Below are positions 36,401 through 47,130 of a DNA stretch of 64,000 bases, piece after piece. The notes beneath the pieces are model-generated. The model saw only the letters and a program-made list of their open reading frames with translations. It searched no databases and was not told the DNA's origin. The stretch spans positions 17,379,844 to 17,443,843 of the forward strand of contig NC_037592.1 of assembly GCF_003073045.1 (NCBI RefSeq), written 5' to 3'. This stretch comes from Pomacea canaliculata (taxonomy: Eukaryota > Mollusca > Gastropoda > Architaenioglossa > Ampullariidae). Each line of letters starts with the position of its first letter. Position 1 is the stretch's first letter. The translations under genes and the position numbers were made by a program.

Positions 36401-38553
36401 TTTCCACAGGCTGCTGTTGGAGATCTTTTCAGGCCATCTTATTCCCAGAATACGGCGTAGGCATTGGTTGGTAAAGGTCTGGAGCTTGTTGTTGATGTTT
36501 GTCACCCTCCAGGTTTGAGAACCATACAGTAGGACTGCCTTCAGACTGGTGTTGAAGATGCGGGTCTTACTGCAGAAGGATAATTCTCGGGAATTCCAGA
36601 TGGGTGTAGACTGCTGAAAGCATACCTGGCTTTGTTGATGCGGCTTTTGATGTCGTCCACTCCACCATCCTAGTTGACCCCCCAGATACATAAAGCAGTC
36701 TGTTTCCAGGATGTTCTTTCCTAGAAGTTAAATTGGGTCTTTCTGCTTATTGTTGATTCTCATCACTTTGGTCTTCTTTCTGTTGACCTTTAACGTCAGT
36801 CTTTCTGCTTCTTCTGTTAGCTTATTCAGTTTGGTTTGTGCATGTTGGTGCTGATGAGATAGGAGACTAATGTCATATGCAAAGTCCAAGGTCCTCTAAT
36901 TGTTTGGTGAAAGTCTACTGGATACAGGTGCTGATGTCTTGGGTTATGTTGCACATAATCCAGTCTATGACCATCAGGAAGATTGTTGGTGATAATATGC
37001 AACCCTGTCTTACGCCGGTCTTCATTACAAAAGGTTAAGTGAGTTTAGCCATTGTGAATAACTTGGCAGGACGAGTCTTCGTACAACCCCTGAATAAGGT
37101 GGAATGCCATAGCGGATCATCAGCCTCCAGATGACGTCCCTCTCTACACTGTCTAATGCCACCTCAAAGTCCACAAAAGTTATTTAGAGGTAGGACTGCC
37201 ACTCAATAGATTGCTCAGTGAAGATACGGAGGGTTGCAATGTGGTCAGTGCATGACCTATCCTGGCGAAACCCTGCTTGTTCTGGTCTCAGTCTCTTTTT
37301 TAGAAATAAAAGTCATCGAAATTGTGCCTAGTTTTGTTTCTTCACAAATTTATAATATGGGTACTTCTAATTATTTTTTTTTATCCGTTTTATCTGTTGT
37401 AGAAGACTTGAAAAAATCAGAGAATCCAAGGCACCACAGGTATTTAAAATTGAGCACGATGAGCACAACAAAAAGCTTGATCTTTCTGGCAGTGATCTTG
37501 ATGATCACAATGAGATGTACAAGGATGATGATGTGGACAAGGATGATGATGTGGATATTGATTTTAGGCCCAGTTCTGCTATGCAGCAGTACCAGCAGCA
37601 ACAGCAGCTAAAACTGTCAAGTACAAAGGACAGGTTGTTACCTTCTGGATCAGGCCTGTCACATCTGAATGGAGCTAGACCCGGGTCATTCATGGAAGAC
37701 ACTCCTAAAGATAGTCCTATAGATCAGGTTGTCAGCACCAGGCAGAGAGGAAGTAGAGAGATTCAAGAGCAGAAGAAGTCATGTGACGATGATGTGCACC
37801 TGACCAAAGAGTATGAAAGACTGAAAGAGCTGAAGAAGCAGAGTGAGAGAGGGAGGCTAGTTACAAAGCAGGGAGCACTGAAGGAGATTCGACCTCCGAG
37901 CCCTGGTTTTCACTCCACTCAAGTGAATCATCCTTCCAGTTCTATAGCTTCACCATTTTCTGGGGCTCGTTCCCCAAACAGCCCTACAAGCAAGGATGCC
38001 ATCCAGCCATTTCCAAAAGAGCGACCAAAGAAGTTAAGGTTGAAACTTTCCAGTATTGTGTGTGATGTGTATGTTGATTATGAGTGGCTTGTTAAATTAA
38101 CCCAGACAAATTATTCTGTCTCCTAATGTCTTTCAAAAATGCAAGCAGTCCACTTGTTTGCCATTTTATTTTTTTTGCATCAGATGCAACTATCAGCAAT
38201 TTTGATAAATTTCTTCAACACAGATAATCCATACATGGGAAGCATGTTGATAGAAGTTTCTGTGTGTGTGATTGTAGTTGTCTGCTTACATTGAAACTGA
38301 TTGAAAGTGCTAAAATCGTAGAAGTTTATTTAACTCATGCTCTGTTCATCCACACAGGATTGGTCCCACTGGGTTGCCTGGGTCAACCCAACAGCCACTA
38401 GTTCGAGATATTATGACACCACCTGCAAAACCAGGTATGGCAAGTGTGCGACCTTCATCTTCACTGCCACCTTCTGGCCCTTCAAGCAGGATACGAAGAC
38501 AGCTGCCAGAAGTGCCAACACTTCCATCTCGCCCGCCAGTCTCCAAATCCTAG
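30476..38553 (+). CDS. LRRC56: Leucine-rich repeat-containing protein 56 homologue (705 aa as modelled)
   Basis: Eleven coding exons: 30476-30510, 30862-31015, 31440-31588, 31886-32065, 32494-32608, 33316-33499, 33783-33962, 34930-35091, 35604-35730, 37403-38038, 38358-38553. Phases agree throughout (2118 nt with TAG). LRRC56 is a ciliary protein linked to intraflagellar transport and dynein-arm delivery. N-terminus: VQITELPD, ILMEQYLSPTKL. LRR block at residues 64-211: LPNLTVLKLSGS, KLEVLWMPRC, QLREVYLAYNELSDLSPL, LEELEILDLEGNNLDDI, KLGQLTLDGNPIC. A conserved cap DYDYRETIKKILPAL follows, then DWEYLEELQRDALV. Residues 350-360 hold VVCGNPSKALRERR, the family's GNPTKGLRERR motif. The rest is low-complexity. 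The last donor (38039, GTTGAA) is weak; read-through would end at 38126. An in-frame ATG at 30872 is an alternative start. Confidence 0.92.
31098..31165 (+). repeat. Retroposon 3' tail in LRRC56 intron 2
   Basis: GTGTTGTGAGCCATTTAGAAATGGCACTCTATAAATAAT followed by ATAATCTTTATTATTATTAT has the shape of an invertebrate SINE/LINE 3' end (GTGAGCC...GGCGCTATATAAAT with a TTA microsatellite). The 5' limit is not defined. Confidence 0.4.
31440..32608 (+). CDS. LRRC56: LRRC56 exons 3-5: leucine-rich repeat domain
   Basis: These three exons (31440-31588, 31886-32065, 32494-32608) encode residues 64-211, about four to five 22-residue SDS22-like repeats. Consensus positions are visible as LxxLxLxxNxLxDLSPL-type units. 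Intron phases are 0 before, 2 and 2 inside, and 0 after the block. The domain is the best-conserved part of the protein relative to vertebrate LRRC56. Confidence 0.9.
33783..33962 (+). CDS. LRRC56: LRRC56 exon 7: Arg-Pro-Ser-Ser repeat segment
   Basis: This exon encodes a basic, low-complexity stretch in which RPSSG, RPSSAA, RPATLS, RPSSAS and RPASS recur every 8-12 residues, preceded by SYRPGSALR. No fold is expected; such Arg/Ser/Pro arrays can bind microtubules or be phosphorylated, which is inference here. Borders: acceptor GTGTCAG at 33782, donor GTGTGC at 33963. Confidence 0.8.
34318..34790 (-). pseudogene. RTE-like LINE fragment with internal deletion, antisense in LRRC56 intron 7
   Basis: On minus it reads the endonuclease-to-RT linker (HWRLVTAFKIKLKSF, EEHW-like and KHKEWMT words, with stops) and then jumps directly to the post-RT segment found at 36500-36590 (ATGCGGGTCTTACTGC / ACCATACAGTAGGACTGCC). 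The RT core is missing, so an internal deletion joined the two parts near 34420. Dead element. Confidence 0.7.
36115..37310 (-). pseudogene. RTE-like LINE fragment, reverse transcriptase region, antisense in LRRC56 intron 9
   Basis: On minus, in broken frames, it shows GVRQGCILSPTIFLMVIDW (RT motif), FAYDISLLSHQHQHAQTKL (the FADD box, here FAYD, so the catalytic pair is damaged), LKAVLLYGSQTWRVT, LRRILGIRWPEKISN and GKRRVGRQKQSWKR, ending with VAVLCFSNSSNPN. This order is that of RTE-type endonuclease-RT proteins often labelled craniofacial development protein 2-like. 5'-truncated, frameshifted, inactive. A different fragment of the same family sits at 34318-34790. Confidence 0.85.
37403..38038 (+). 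CDS. LRRC56: LRRC56 exon 10: acidic repeat and disordered C-terminal region
   Basis: The exon encodes residues 429-640. It opens with a charged helix (RLEKIRESKAPQVFKIEHDE), then the tandem acidic repeat YKDDDVDKDDDVDID, a polyglutamine-like QQYQQQQQ, an EYERLKELKKQSERGR coiled-coil-like patch and Ser/Pro-rich sequence. This part has little in common with vertebrate LRRC56. The 3' donor AG|GTTGAA is weak but its phase joins cleanly to the 38358 exon. Confidence 0.8.
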
Positions 38554-38984
38554 CCAATGCCACACATTCCCTTGAAATGGTGTAATCAAAGTGATTTGCC
38601 TTGGTAACATAATGGCTTTGGAGTGTTGAGAATTAAGGGCTTGACTGTGAAGCTCTTAAAGTGCTCGATCAAAATTTATGCTTGTACTGCTGAGTTATCA
38701 TTGTCCCAATCCTGCTGAGGGTTTTTTTTTTTTTTTAAAGTGGCTGACTTTTTAAACTTTTTTAATACTGTGCACTGTGATAGATTGTTATTTATCAGTT
38801 TTATGATGAAGAGAATCGAGAGCAAGGACCTGTCTGTTGTTGATGACTTGTTAATCCAGCTGTTTGTACAATGCATGTATGGAACAAAAGTTTAAGTACA
38901 ATTTTGCTGGCTGAAACCAAGGTAAATTTTTAAAGCTTTATAGTCTTATTCTTGCTATTTTTTGTAAATGTAGCAGAAAAAGTG

Positions 38985-38990
38985 AATAAA
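38985..38990 (+). terminator. LRRC56: Poly(A) signal of LRRC56
   Basis: AATAAA lies 432 bases past the TAG at 38551-38553, followed by a T-rich stretch (GTTCTCTCTTTTGG). It is the first canonical signal after the stop. Confidence 0.55.
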
Positions 38991-41341
38991 AAGTTCTCTC
39001 TTTTGGAGCACCGTGTTCCATGCTAATAAAGTAAACATAGTCTAAAAACAATTATGCTTTATAAGCTATAACTGATACCGTCCACAAGTCTGCATTTCTC
39101 CTATGCAGCAGTGCACCATGGTGTTTATTAGTCTAGCCACCGATTCTTATAGCCAAAGCAGAGATAAACAGTGAGATCATTAGGTGCTTACTAGTGGATG
39201 ATTTTTACACCCACTTTTGATATTCCTTTGGTTTATCAGCTGATGTATTATTTACTTTGGGCGCATACTACAGACATAGAGGGATGAATAAAGTAGAAAA
39301 ATACAGACTGCTCCTATTTTTTTTTTTTAAAAGCTAGGTTATTTAAATTATTTCTTTTGTGTGCTGGCTTGGTTTCAATGACTTACTTCACATTTTTGTT
39401 TTTAATTGGCTTTTAGGATAGTTGAACATCAGCATTGCAATGATCAGTTGATTACATTAATACTGGAAGTAAAAAAGTTTCCCTCAATTTTTTTTCCCAG
39501 AAGGCAGTGGCTGTAATTTTTTTTTTGGTCATTTTTACTGTGCTTATTATTACATTATGTGGTGTTGACATGGTACACATTGTGATTACCAAAATAGATA
39601 TGTTGTAAAGTGTATGGCAGTATGAGAACGGCTCTATGTGCAGCTGTACACTGTTATATAAAAACTCCTGAAATACTAAATATGCTTTTATCATGGCTTA
39701 AATAAAGCCACTGTTTCTGAACTGACAATGTCAGATACAATCGGAAAAAAAAGAAAAGAAAATGTGCATTTGCACACTGTATTTTTTTTAAATTGCGAAT
39801 ACTGACAAAGCAGTCATTTGGAGGTGTTCACATTTTATGCAAATCAAGCTATTGATTGATTTAGTGAATAAATTAATTTTTGCATTTTCTCCACTTACAT
39901 AATAATGATGTGAATTGCTTTGTTTATAGAAGTATTTACTTTTTTTTTGTTTGCTTGTAACAATTTGTTTGCAATGATGCATCGATGATAAAGAGATGCT
40001 CATAAATTTGTTCTTGCTTCTTTTCAGCCAGCTCTGTTTTGAAGCTGCTTTTGTCTTACATTGGTGTCAAATTTTCAGTGTGCCAAGCTCTTGCTTAGCG
40101 ATGTTTTCACTTGATGAATACCATGTCTGCATTCTTCCATAGTGGACTGGTGTTTTCTTAAAAACTGATGCTTGTAACAGAAATATTCACTATCCATGCC
40201 ATATGTTGCCCTCCAAGAAGGCGGCTGGCATGAAAAAGCCATGTTTCACATTTATTTTTGTAATACAGTTTGGTCCAAAATGTTTTGTAAATATTCTGCT
40301 TCTATAATAATGCATCTTGTGATATAAAAATACAAGAACAACAATTATCCACCCAGATTTGTTCAAGTACCAGTCCTTTTTAAATTCACAACTGGAAAGA
40401 CTCTACCTATCATGAAAAAAGCATTTTGTTTTACAATTTTCTCCATTTAGCTTTATGTTTCATATTAGAAAGCAGCATGAAAGCCCAAAAGATTCTGCCA
40501 TAGGTATTTAAATATTCTGCTGAGCTTATAATCGTTTTGTAATGATTTTTCAAGAACTACGACAAACCACTTTTTAACATCCATCCACACCTGCCATCGC
40601 CTGTAATGTTAGGCTCTGTTTGTGGCCAAAGTACCTGGTCGATAGAGTTTAAAGCACTGTCTCACTACAATATGAGTGAAGTTTGCAGAGAAAGTCTAAT
40701 GATAAAATCCCTTAGACACCATGAAAAACAAAGATATCAGAAATAGAACTGTTATTAACTGCTATCAGATAAACTCACTTGTCACTTTTTTGGTTATGAG
40801 TAATGTATTTGATAAATGAGCACCAACTCCTATTTATGGGTAGCCTCAGATTACAGGTGCCAGCACACACATGATCTTGTGTGCAAGTTCGTTTTCTTCC
40901 TCTCTCCAAAGATCTGTATTCAGATCTCTCTCTCTCTCTCACTCATACACACATGACATCTGTTAATATTGTGCATAGGTCTACACGCAAAATATGGACT
41001 TTATACAATAAAGTATGGAATGTGTTTTCTACAATAATTTCCATGATTTTATTCCACGAATTTTAATTTTTTAAAGTGTCGGTGTTCAGTGTTTGCAGTC
41101 CATCCATGTGTAAATCATTATAGTTGTACATTTTAAGTTAGGTATTTAGTAGCTGTGCGATTGCTCGTATATGGATGCAAGGTCAGGCAGGCGATTGGTG
41201 TAAGAGTAAAGTAGTGTGTGTGTGTTCAAGATTTCATTACATAATGTGACGTGTGCATTGCATTATATATCTCTGATGAAGACTAGGTTACAATCGTTTT
41301 GTCAGAAATCACTGAAACTTATTTTTTCTCCTGTTTTTTTT
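38991..41341. other. AT-rich non-coding stretch, nothing recognised
   Basis: Multiple AATAAA words (for example near 39283 and 39700) leave room for longer LRRC56 3' ends. A CT-dinucleotide run occurs at 40926-40941. No coding feature. Confidence 0.45.
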
Positions 41342-41850
41342 TAAAGGAAAAGGCAAATGAACTAGTGAGTTGGGCTTAAAGAATAGATACTGATTTTCTG
41401 AATCATTCCCTAGAGATTTTGGGGTTTAAATGAATCCGTGTCCAAAGCACAGCAACGCTCCAATTCTCGGAGGCCGTTATGTTTATTACTCTTTTACGAA
41501 GGAAAACAATTGGACCCTACATCATGGCGTAGGAAGTGTCATTTGACAGGAGAAGACTTCTCTGTCACCTCAGTCTTCTTCACGGTTCTCAGATATTCGT
41601 CGCTGAACTCGGCTTCGAAACTGCATGGACCCTACAGATCCTCAGATCCCTGTGGCCTGCGTTTGACGACCGCACTTAGAAAACTGAAAGTTAACTCCAG
41701 CGTCACATTTGAAGACAAAAAAAATATTCTGACCTCCTTTTACCACCCGAGAGCTGTTTTAGAAGCGGATTGTTTGCAGCCCGAAATTTGGGGTGAAAAC
41801 GATTCTGTATTATTTCAACCCAAATTTCATTTCACTTGCCTTTTCCTATG
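41342..41850 (+). repeat. Diverged dispersed repeat, copy B (partner at 3466)
   Basis: The left edge AAAGGAAAAGGCAAATGAAC and the right edge CATTTCACTTGCCTTTTCCT are imperfect inverted complements (GGAAAAGGCAA...), suggesting a terminal-inverted-repeat element of about 510 bp. Internal patches resemble 3466-4045. The 137-codon plus frame at 41438-41851 reaches the right terminus and shows no known domain. Target duplication not identified. Confidence 0.35.
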
Positions 41851-44800
41851 ACAGCTAGGCAAGCTGCAGAAACCGAGTGACTTTGTTATGTAACAAAACA
41901 TAGTATTAGAATGAATATGTCTGTGATGTAAGAAAATATGATTAGTATTAAAGTGAATATGTATGTTTGGGACCTGAGAAAAGATAATTAGTGTTGAGGT
42001 TTGATTTGCTGAAAATATCATGAACCATTTTCTTATCAACTTTCGGAAAGATTTCGAGAATTCACATGTACAACGTACAGTGTACACCATATATGTCTTT
42101 ATCTTGAATAACTGTGATCGAAATGCTTGGCACGGATAGCTCTGCAAATGCATGGACGAATGACTATAAAAGAAGTGGTGTAACGATGTTGTAGGCTGTT
42201 CACTCTTTAGTTGAACTCTTGTTAAAACACATGCTTGCTGATCTCTATCTCATGGATTTTTTTTTTTTTGTAACATGTGCATGACATCTAGTTCGTTGGT
42301 TTTCGACACATCCGACTCCGAAATTATATCATTATAGTAAATAGCAAAATCCAAAAGTTGCGAAAAGAACAGTTTTGCTGGATAACACCATAACCCACCC
42401 GCTCTCCTCCATTCTGTATCACCAGGTAAGGATGCTAAGCGCCGCCACTGCTGACTGGCTCTGTGCTTGCCGTGTGGTACTCCTGAGTGTCAACACCCAA
42501 CACACATTCCACCAAAAGTTTCGAGAGAAATTTTCCACCAGTCCAATGGCGCGATCGAGACTTGTGGGGCAAGTATTAAAAAAGTCAAGGAAGCTTATTG
42601 TCAATTTTCTGACCTGTCTTCAATGTTTGCACTGTCATCCCCAGCAAGCATCTATACCGTTGGCAGATATCATTTTCCTTTCAAAATTCCAGCTATAAAT
42701 GTTGTTCGACCTCAGTGGCAAAACAGATGATAGGGTATACTCTCAGACTGTACGCTATATCATCACAGATCGAAACGAGCACCTATCTACTCCAGCATCT
42801 AGGGTGTCGTTTCTCTGTCAGATGTTGCCCTCGGCATTGTCGATAACAGAGCATGCAAGAAGAAAAAGACTTTTAAATAGACGCTCATCTGATACTGTCT
42901 CGTGCTCTGACGTCACAACCCTGACCTCAGGGGGTAGAAGCCACCCTCGATCAATGTCCTGAAGCCATGAAGTGATGCCGTGAGTCGGCGAAAGTGAAGA
43001 GCTTCTCGTCGATGTGGTTCACTGTCACAGCAGACAATGGCAGCGAGTTGCACACTTGACATTCTGCTTTTTGTCAGAACTTAGACGAGTGACTGTCTCC
43101 AGGTATAGGTTCGCTTGAATGTGAGGCATTATTTGTCGGTATGTTTACTAAATAAAATCACAACATTGTTTACATTTGCTGAAATATAATCTGTTACTGT
43201 GCGTCATTGGCGTGCGTAGACACACAATTTCATTGTTGTCATGACGACTAAGAAAAAAAAACAACAACAAAAACAAAACGTAGAACGTTATTGCTCTTTC
43301 TGTTCTCCAAGATGAAAGAAATCGATTTGTTTACCGATTGAGCTGCATGTCTTCCCTCTCTTATGGCTTTTAGCATTTCAGCGGATAAAGCAATGTTTAC
43401 CGTGTAACCTACCCCTCCAACAACAACAAAAAAATGTAATATATATATAGATTGCGACACAGTATTAAGAGCGGCTTTCTAGAACGTTCTGAGAAGAGAT
43501 ATTTAGAAATAGCGTCTATGCCACTTTAACAAACCAAGAAAGACAACAAAGAGAAGTTTTTAGAAGTCTATGTCTTCAGGCAGTTTGACAAGATTTCAGA
43601 ACTCAACAACGCGCCGAGGTCAAAAGTGCATATTTATAGATGTATATAAACAAACTGAACATAATTGCTGTAGGCTGTACTCCTTAAAGCATAGAATGTG
43701 CTGACTCCATTACATATCTACTTCAGCGCATTAACAAGAAAAGACAACAAACAGCAAACATGTTGCCAATATCACATGAAAGAGCGATCAACTGACTGGA
43801 GACAGGGTCAGAAAACATACAAAAAAAGTCAACAACATATTAGTCAACAGAAGGCTGGATTCCACGGCACGGATAACGATCTGTCCTGGAATAGTTGTTT
43901 GTAAACAATCCTAGAATGCAAGTGTACGTGTAGGGACCGATGTGTGTGCGCGTGCTGAAAGGCGTCCTGTGATGTTGTGTTCTTTGTAAACATAAATAAG
44001 CTTTATGAATTTGTGTGAGCTTGAGCTGTCTCTCACAGAGACAATTCTAATAAAATAAAAAGTGTTTGTCCATCACCTGCTGTAAATGTGATATGAACTA
44101 TTTTTCAACCACAACCATGTAGCTGTTGAAATGTCAAGTATTTATGCAAATAGTTTGTGTTTTCTGTAATGGGCAGTTTCAAAGTCTGTGTTTTGTTGCA
44201 ATAACGAACATTTTTGCATAATTCTCAGTTGACAGCTTTCGTGTCTTAAGTATGAAGAAAGCTGATCTTTGCAAACAACAATCAGATGAAACACATTATG
44301 TGTGTTTGTAGCACATTGTCTCGCTGGTATTATGATGTGGGATGGAAAGAGAGAAGAAGGAGGAGGAGGAACAGAAGTTTCCGGTCCTTATGTCAGAAAC
44401 ACCAAAGCTTGCAAAAGAGAGCCTAGTATATAAAACCTGGGTAGTAGCTATAACTAAGTTATGACAAAGCAGCCGACTCTGTAAAACAGGTGCCACACAC
44501 AGAGAACAGCGTGCCCGAGGCAAGATATGAACCCAGGACATCAGATTTTCACTGCATTTGTGATAATCGTCGCATCACAGGATCGTCCAGACAGCAAGAA
44601 GACTAAAAGCTTAAATAACTTTCACTGACATTACCTGTTTTTAAAACAGAGAGTTGTTAATGACAAACTACAATGTTATTCTTATAAAACAAAAACAAAA
44701 ATTGGGGCACAAACCATTCAAAAGAAAGGATAGGACCTTTTGAGCTACTGAGATATTTCCCAGTTAATGATAAATGTGATAAATGTCAAAAAGGGTACCA

Positions 44801-45607
44801 GAACTCCAAAAAAGTAACTTTGTTAATGCTGTATGCTTCGCTTTGCCAACGAGAACTTTTATTTTTTAAACCCTGAAAGACCGGACATCTTGCTCTTTCA
44901 AACCCATTCTTCTTCGCTTATTGCAGAGACAAGGCTGGCCTCATACTGTACTCTGTAACTGAACTTGTGAGTGTGCGAAGATTGGAAAGGAGGACAATAA
45001 AGTAGACGAAATATGAGAGAAGAAAGGAGTGAAAAAAACAGGAAGGAAAGAAAAAAATAAAGTCATGAATGTTAGTAAATACACTTGCATCCCATAATCA
45101 GATCTAATCTGACTATTATTATCACCCTTACTTTTCAAAAGTACTTCGTGCAGAAGTCTTTTCGGCGAGAACACGAATGATAATTAACTTGGAGGATCAA
45201 GTAACTGCTGACACGTGACATTGGCCTCTGTTGATATGATGAGTTCTACACACAAACAAGTTTTACATGCACTTTGCGAACTGACTCCAATCCCCGAGCC
45301 ATTGGGTAGCCAAGAACATTGTAGTCAGCCATGCACACACCTTCTGCAGGTCTGTGGTAGATGTAGTAAGTAAGCTGATGTCAGCCTACCCAGTGTCATG
45401 GCCGCCTTCTGGACTAGAGCTTGCTTAACTTGTTTCAATTGTCATGGCGATAAAAAGGTAAACTTAAAAGTCCACAAAGATTGAACTCGGAGCATGAAAC
45501 AATGTTCTCTATGCTGTCTAGTCTTTGTCTTAAAAACTACACTCTTCGAAATCATCTACTTGTTTTACTACAAGATGAAGTATTTTAGAAAAATGGCAAC
45601 CAAAATT

Positions 45608-45610
<3 letters not shown>

Positions 45611-45656
<46 letters not shown>
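45611..45656. repeat. (ATC)15 microsatellite
   Basis: About fifteen uninterrupted ATC units. They appear as poly-isoleucine or poly-methionine in spurious frames. Confidence 0.95.
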
Positions 45657-46321
45657 GTGAGCACATAGTAATATGCAAATATATGCTCTTCAAGCCACTG
45701 TACTTATGGTGGTGTCTTCGTCTTCTCTCTATGACGTCACTCAGAAGGGAGATCACTCTCATACAACAAGCCGTTTCAGGTTCGACTATTTGCCTGAAAA
45801 TGTCATCATATCTGCGCCGTTTGTCTGTGATATTTCCACACTGTGTCAAAGGTAGGTGACTTGCGTTGTAACTTCGAAGGTCTGGAACACAGAAAGCAGA
45901 GGTGACTGTGTTTACTGAGTGTCAGACTTCTTACCTTTGTGTACTTCCTGTCAGGGAAGCAGTAAAATCAAGTAACAATGAGACTAAAATCCCTCCTTAA
46001 CCGTACACATATATTTGACCAAGGTTGGCTAAACGTTTGGACATGATGTTCATTGAAAAACTTGGTCAAACTTCTTCAGATTTTTCTGACTGAGCGAAGG
46101 CTAAGGTGCAAGAAAACTAATGAGATGTGTTACTGGCTGTCAGGGGCTCGCCATCTTGTTTGTATGTCTGTACAGATGCGTGGTGCGTGTGTCTGTGTAC
46201 AGATGCGGCATCCCTGAAGCCTGTTTGCATGTGTCGTGCGTGCCTGTTAGTTGTTAGAGGGAATGGTGGGCGCGCTTGAGTATCTGCAAGGGAACTCGAA
46301 GGGGAAGACACAGCAAAGTTT

Positions 46322-46388
46322 GTTGTTGTTTTTGTTTGTTTGTTTGTTTGTTTGTTGGTTGTTGTTTTTTTGTTTTTTGTTTTTTTTA
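46322..46388. repeat. (GTTT)n and T-rich tract
   Basis: GTTTGTTTGTTTGTTTG followed by a TTTTTTTGTTTTTTG run; simple sequence. Confidence 0.85.
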
Positions 46389-46521
46389 GCTGTAATTCGA
46401 CAGAAATCTTATTGTGCTTCATAAAGCTGTCTCATGGACGCAAACTTCCTCTCAATAGAAGACTACATCACCTCCTTCCCACACCTGCACATCCATTCAA
46501 CCTCATTCATGCTACGTGCTA

Positions 46522-47130
46522 CTACGTCACTTGACCACATACCACGTAGTTCGGTCCACGACCGGGAACACTCCTGACCGACGCCTTGCTCTGATACTTC
46601 GGCGGAAGCCTTTCTTCCCACGATTCCTTCGGTGAATCCAGAACCTCTTCCTCGCCATTCGGGGTCGTTGCAGATAAATTCGACAAGGGGATGCCACTTC
46701 CGGAGGCCAGACCTGCCAAAGTTTCTGGAGATTTGGTCTGGCTCCCGTTGCCCGGGGCGGCCGCCGCACTACAGCTGGCCCCGCCGCCGGCAGTTCGTTG
46801 CGCACTGTGCGTCGTGAAACCGTTGTTGACATAAAATATACTTCCGCTTCCGCTTCCGTTGGGAGCGCTGACGCTGTCGAAAGGCACGTCCCCGTACGCC
46901 GTCTCGCACGCTGCCGCATGGTTGTCGAGGCTGGCGCTGCGGCGCGGAACCGTGTAGCTGCGCGTCACCTTCGCGCGCCGCTTGGCAGAACGAGGCTTGC
47001 TGGCACGCGCCGCCTTCTTGTTCTTCTGCTCCATCTGCTTCTCCAGCTCGATGGCTGCGTCTATCGCCTCCTCCTGGGCTTTCTTTGCCTCCGGCTCATC
47101 CTCGTGTTCCGCCGGGTCCCTCAGGGCATC
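46522..47130 (-). CDS. VSD protein last exon: cytoplasmic tail
   Basis: Acceptor CTCTTTACTTGCAG precedes DALRDPAEHEDEPEAKK. An acidic helix with heptad-like AIELEKQMEQKNKKAAR (short coiled coil) leads to a basic patch KPRSAKRRAKVTRSYTVPRR, with phosphorylation-like RRSAS, and a long Gly/Ser/Ala-rich disordered region to the stop at 46522. Hv1 also has a C-terminal coiled coil for dimerisation, but sequence similarity is not evident here. Confidence 0.75.
   Translation of the reverse strand, partial: DALRDPAEHEDEPEAKKAQEEAIDAAIELEKQMEQKNKKAARASKPRSAKRRAKVTRSYTVPRRSASLDNHAAACETAYGDVPFDSVSAPNGSGSGSIFYVNNGFTTHSAQRTAGGGASCSAAAAPGNGSQTKSPETLAGLASGSGIPLSNLSATTPNGEEEVLDSPKESWEERLPPKYQSKASVRSVPGRGPNYVVCGQVT

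Larger units (their letters stand above)
41851..46521. other. Non-coding stretch with ATC and GTTT microsatellites
   Basis: No gene recognised. Frames near 42375-42962 and 46117-46534 lack domain features. Repeats: ATC array at 45611-45656, GTTT/T-rich at 46322-46388, and at 46011-46085 a segment related to the foldback at 49103 (CTTGGTCAAAC, TAAACGTTTGG). Confidence 0.45.

Noticed and set aside
37515..37563. YKDDDVDKDDDVDID as an engineered FLAG-like tag or vector contamination
   Set aside because: It is an in-frame part of a natural exon, flanked by intron sequence, and differs from the tag sequence.
41438..41851. 137-codon plus-strand frame as a gene
   Set aside because: It lies inside the TIR-like repeat and has no recognised domain or conserved counterpart in the related copy at 3.5 kb.
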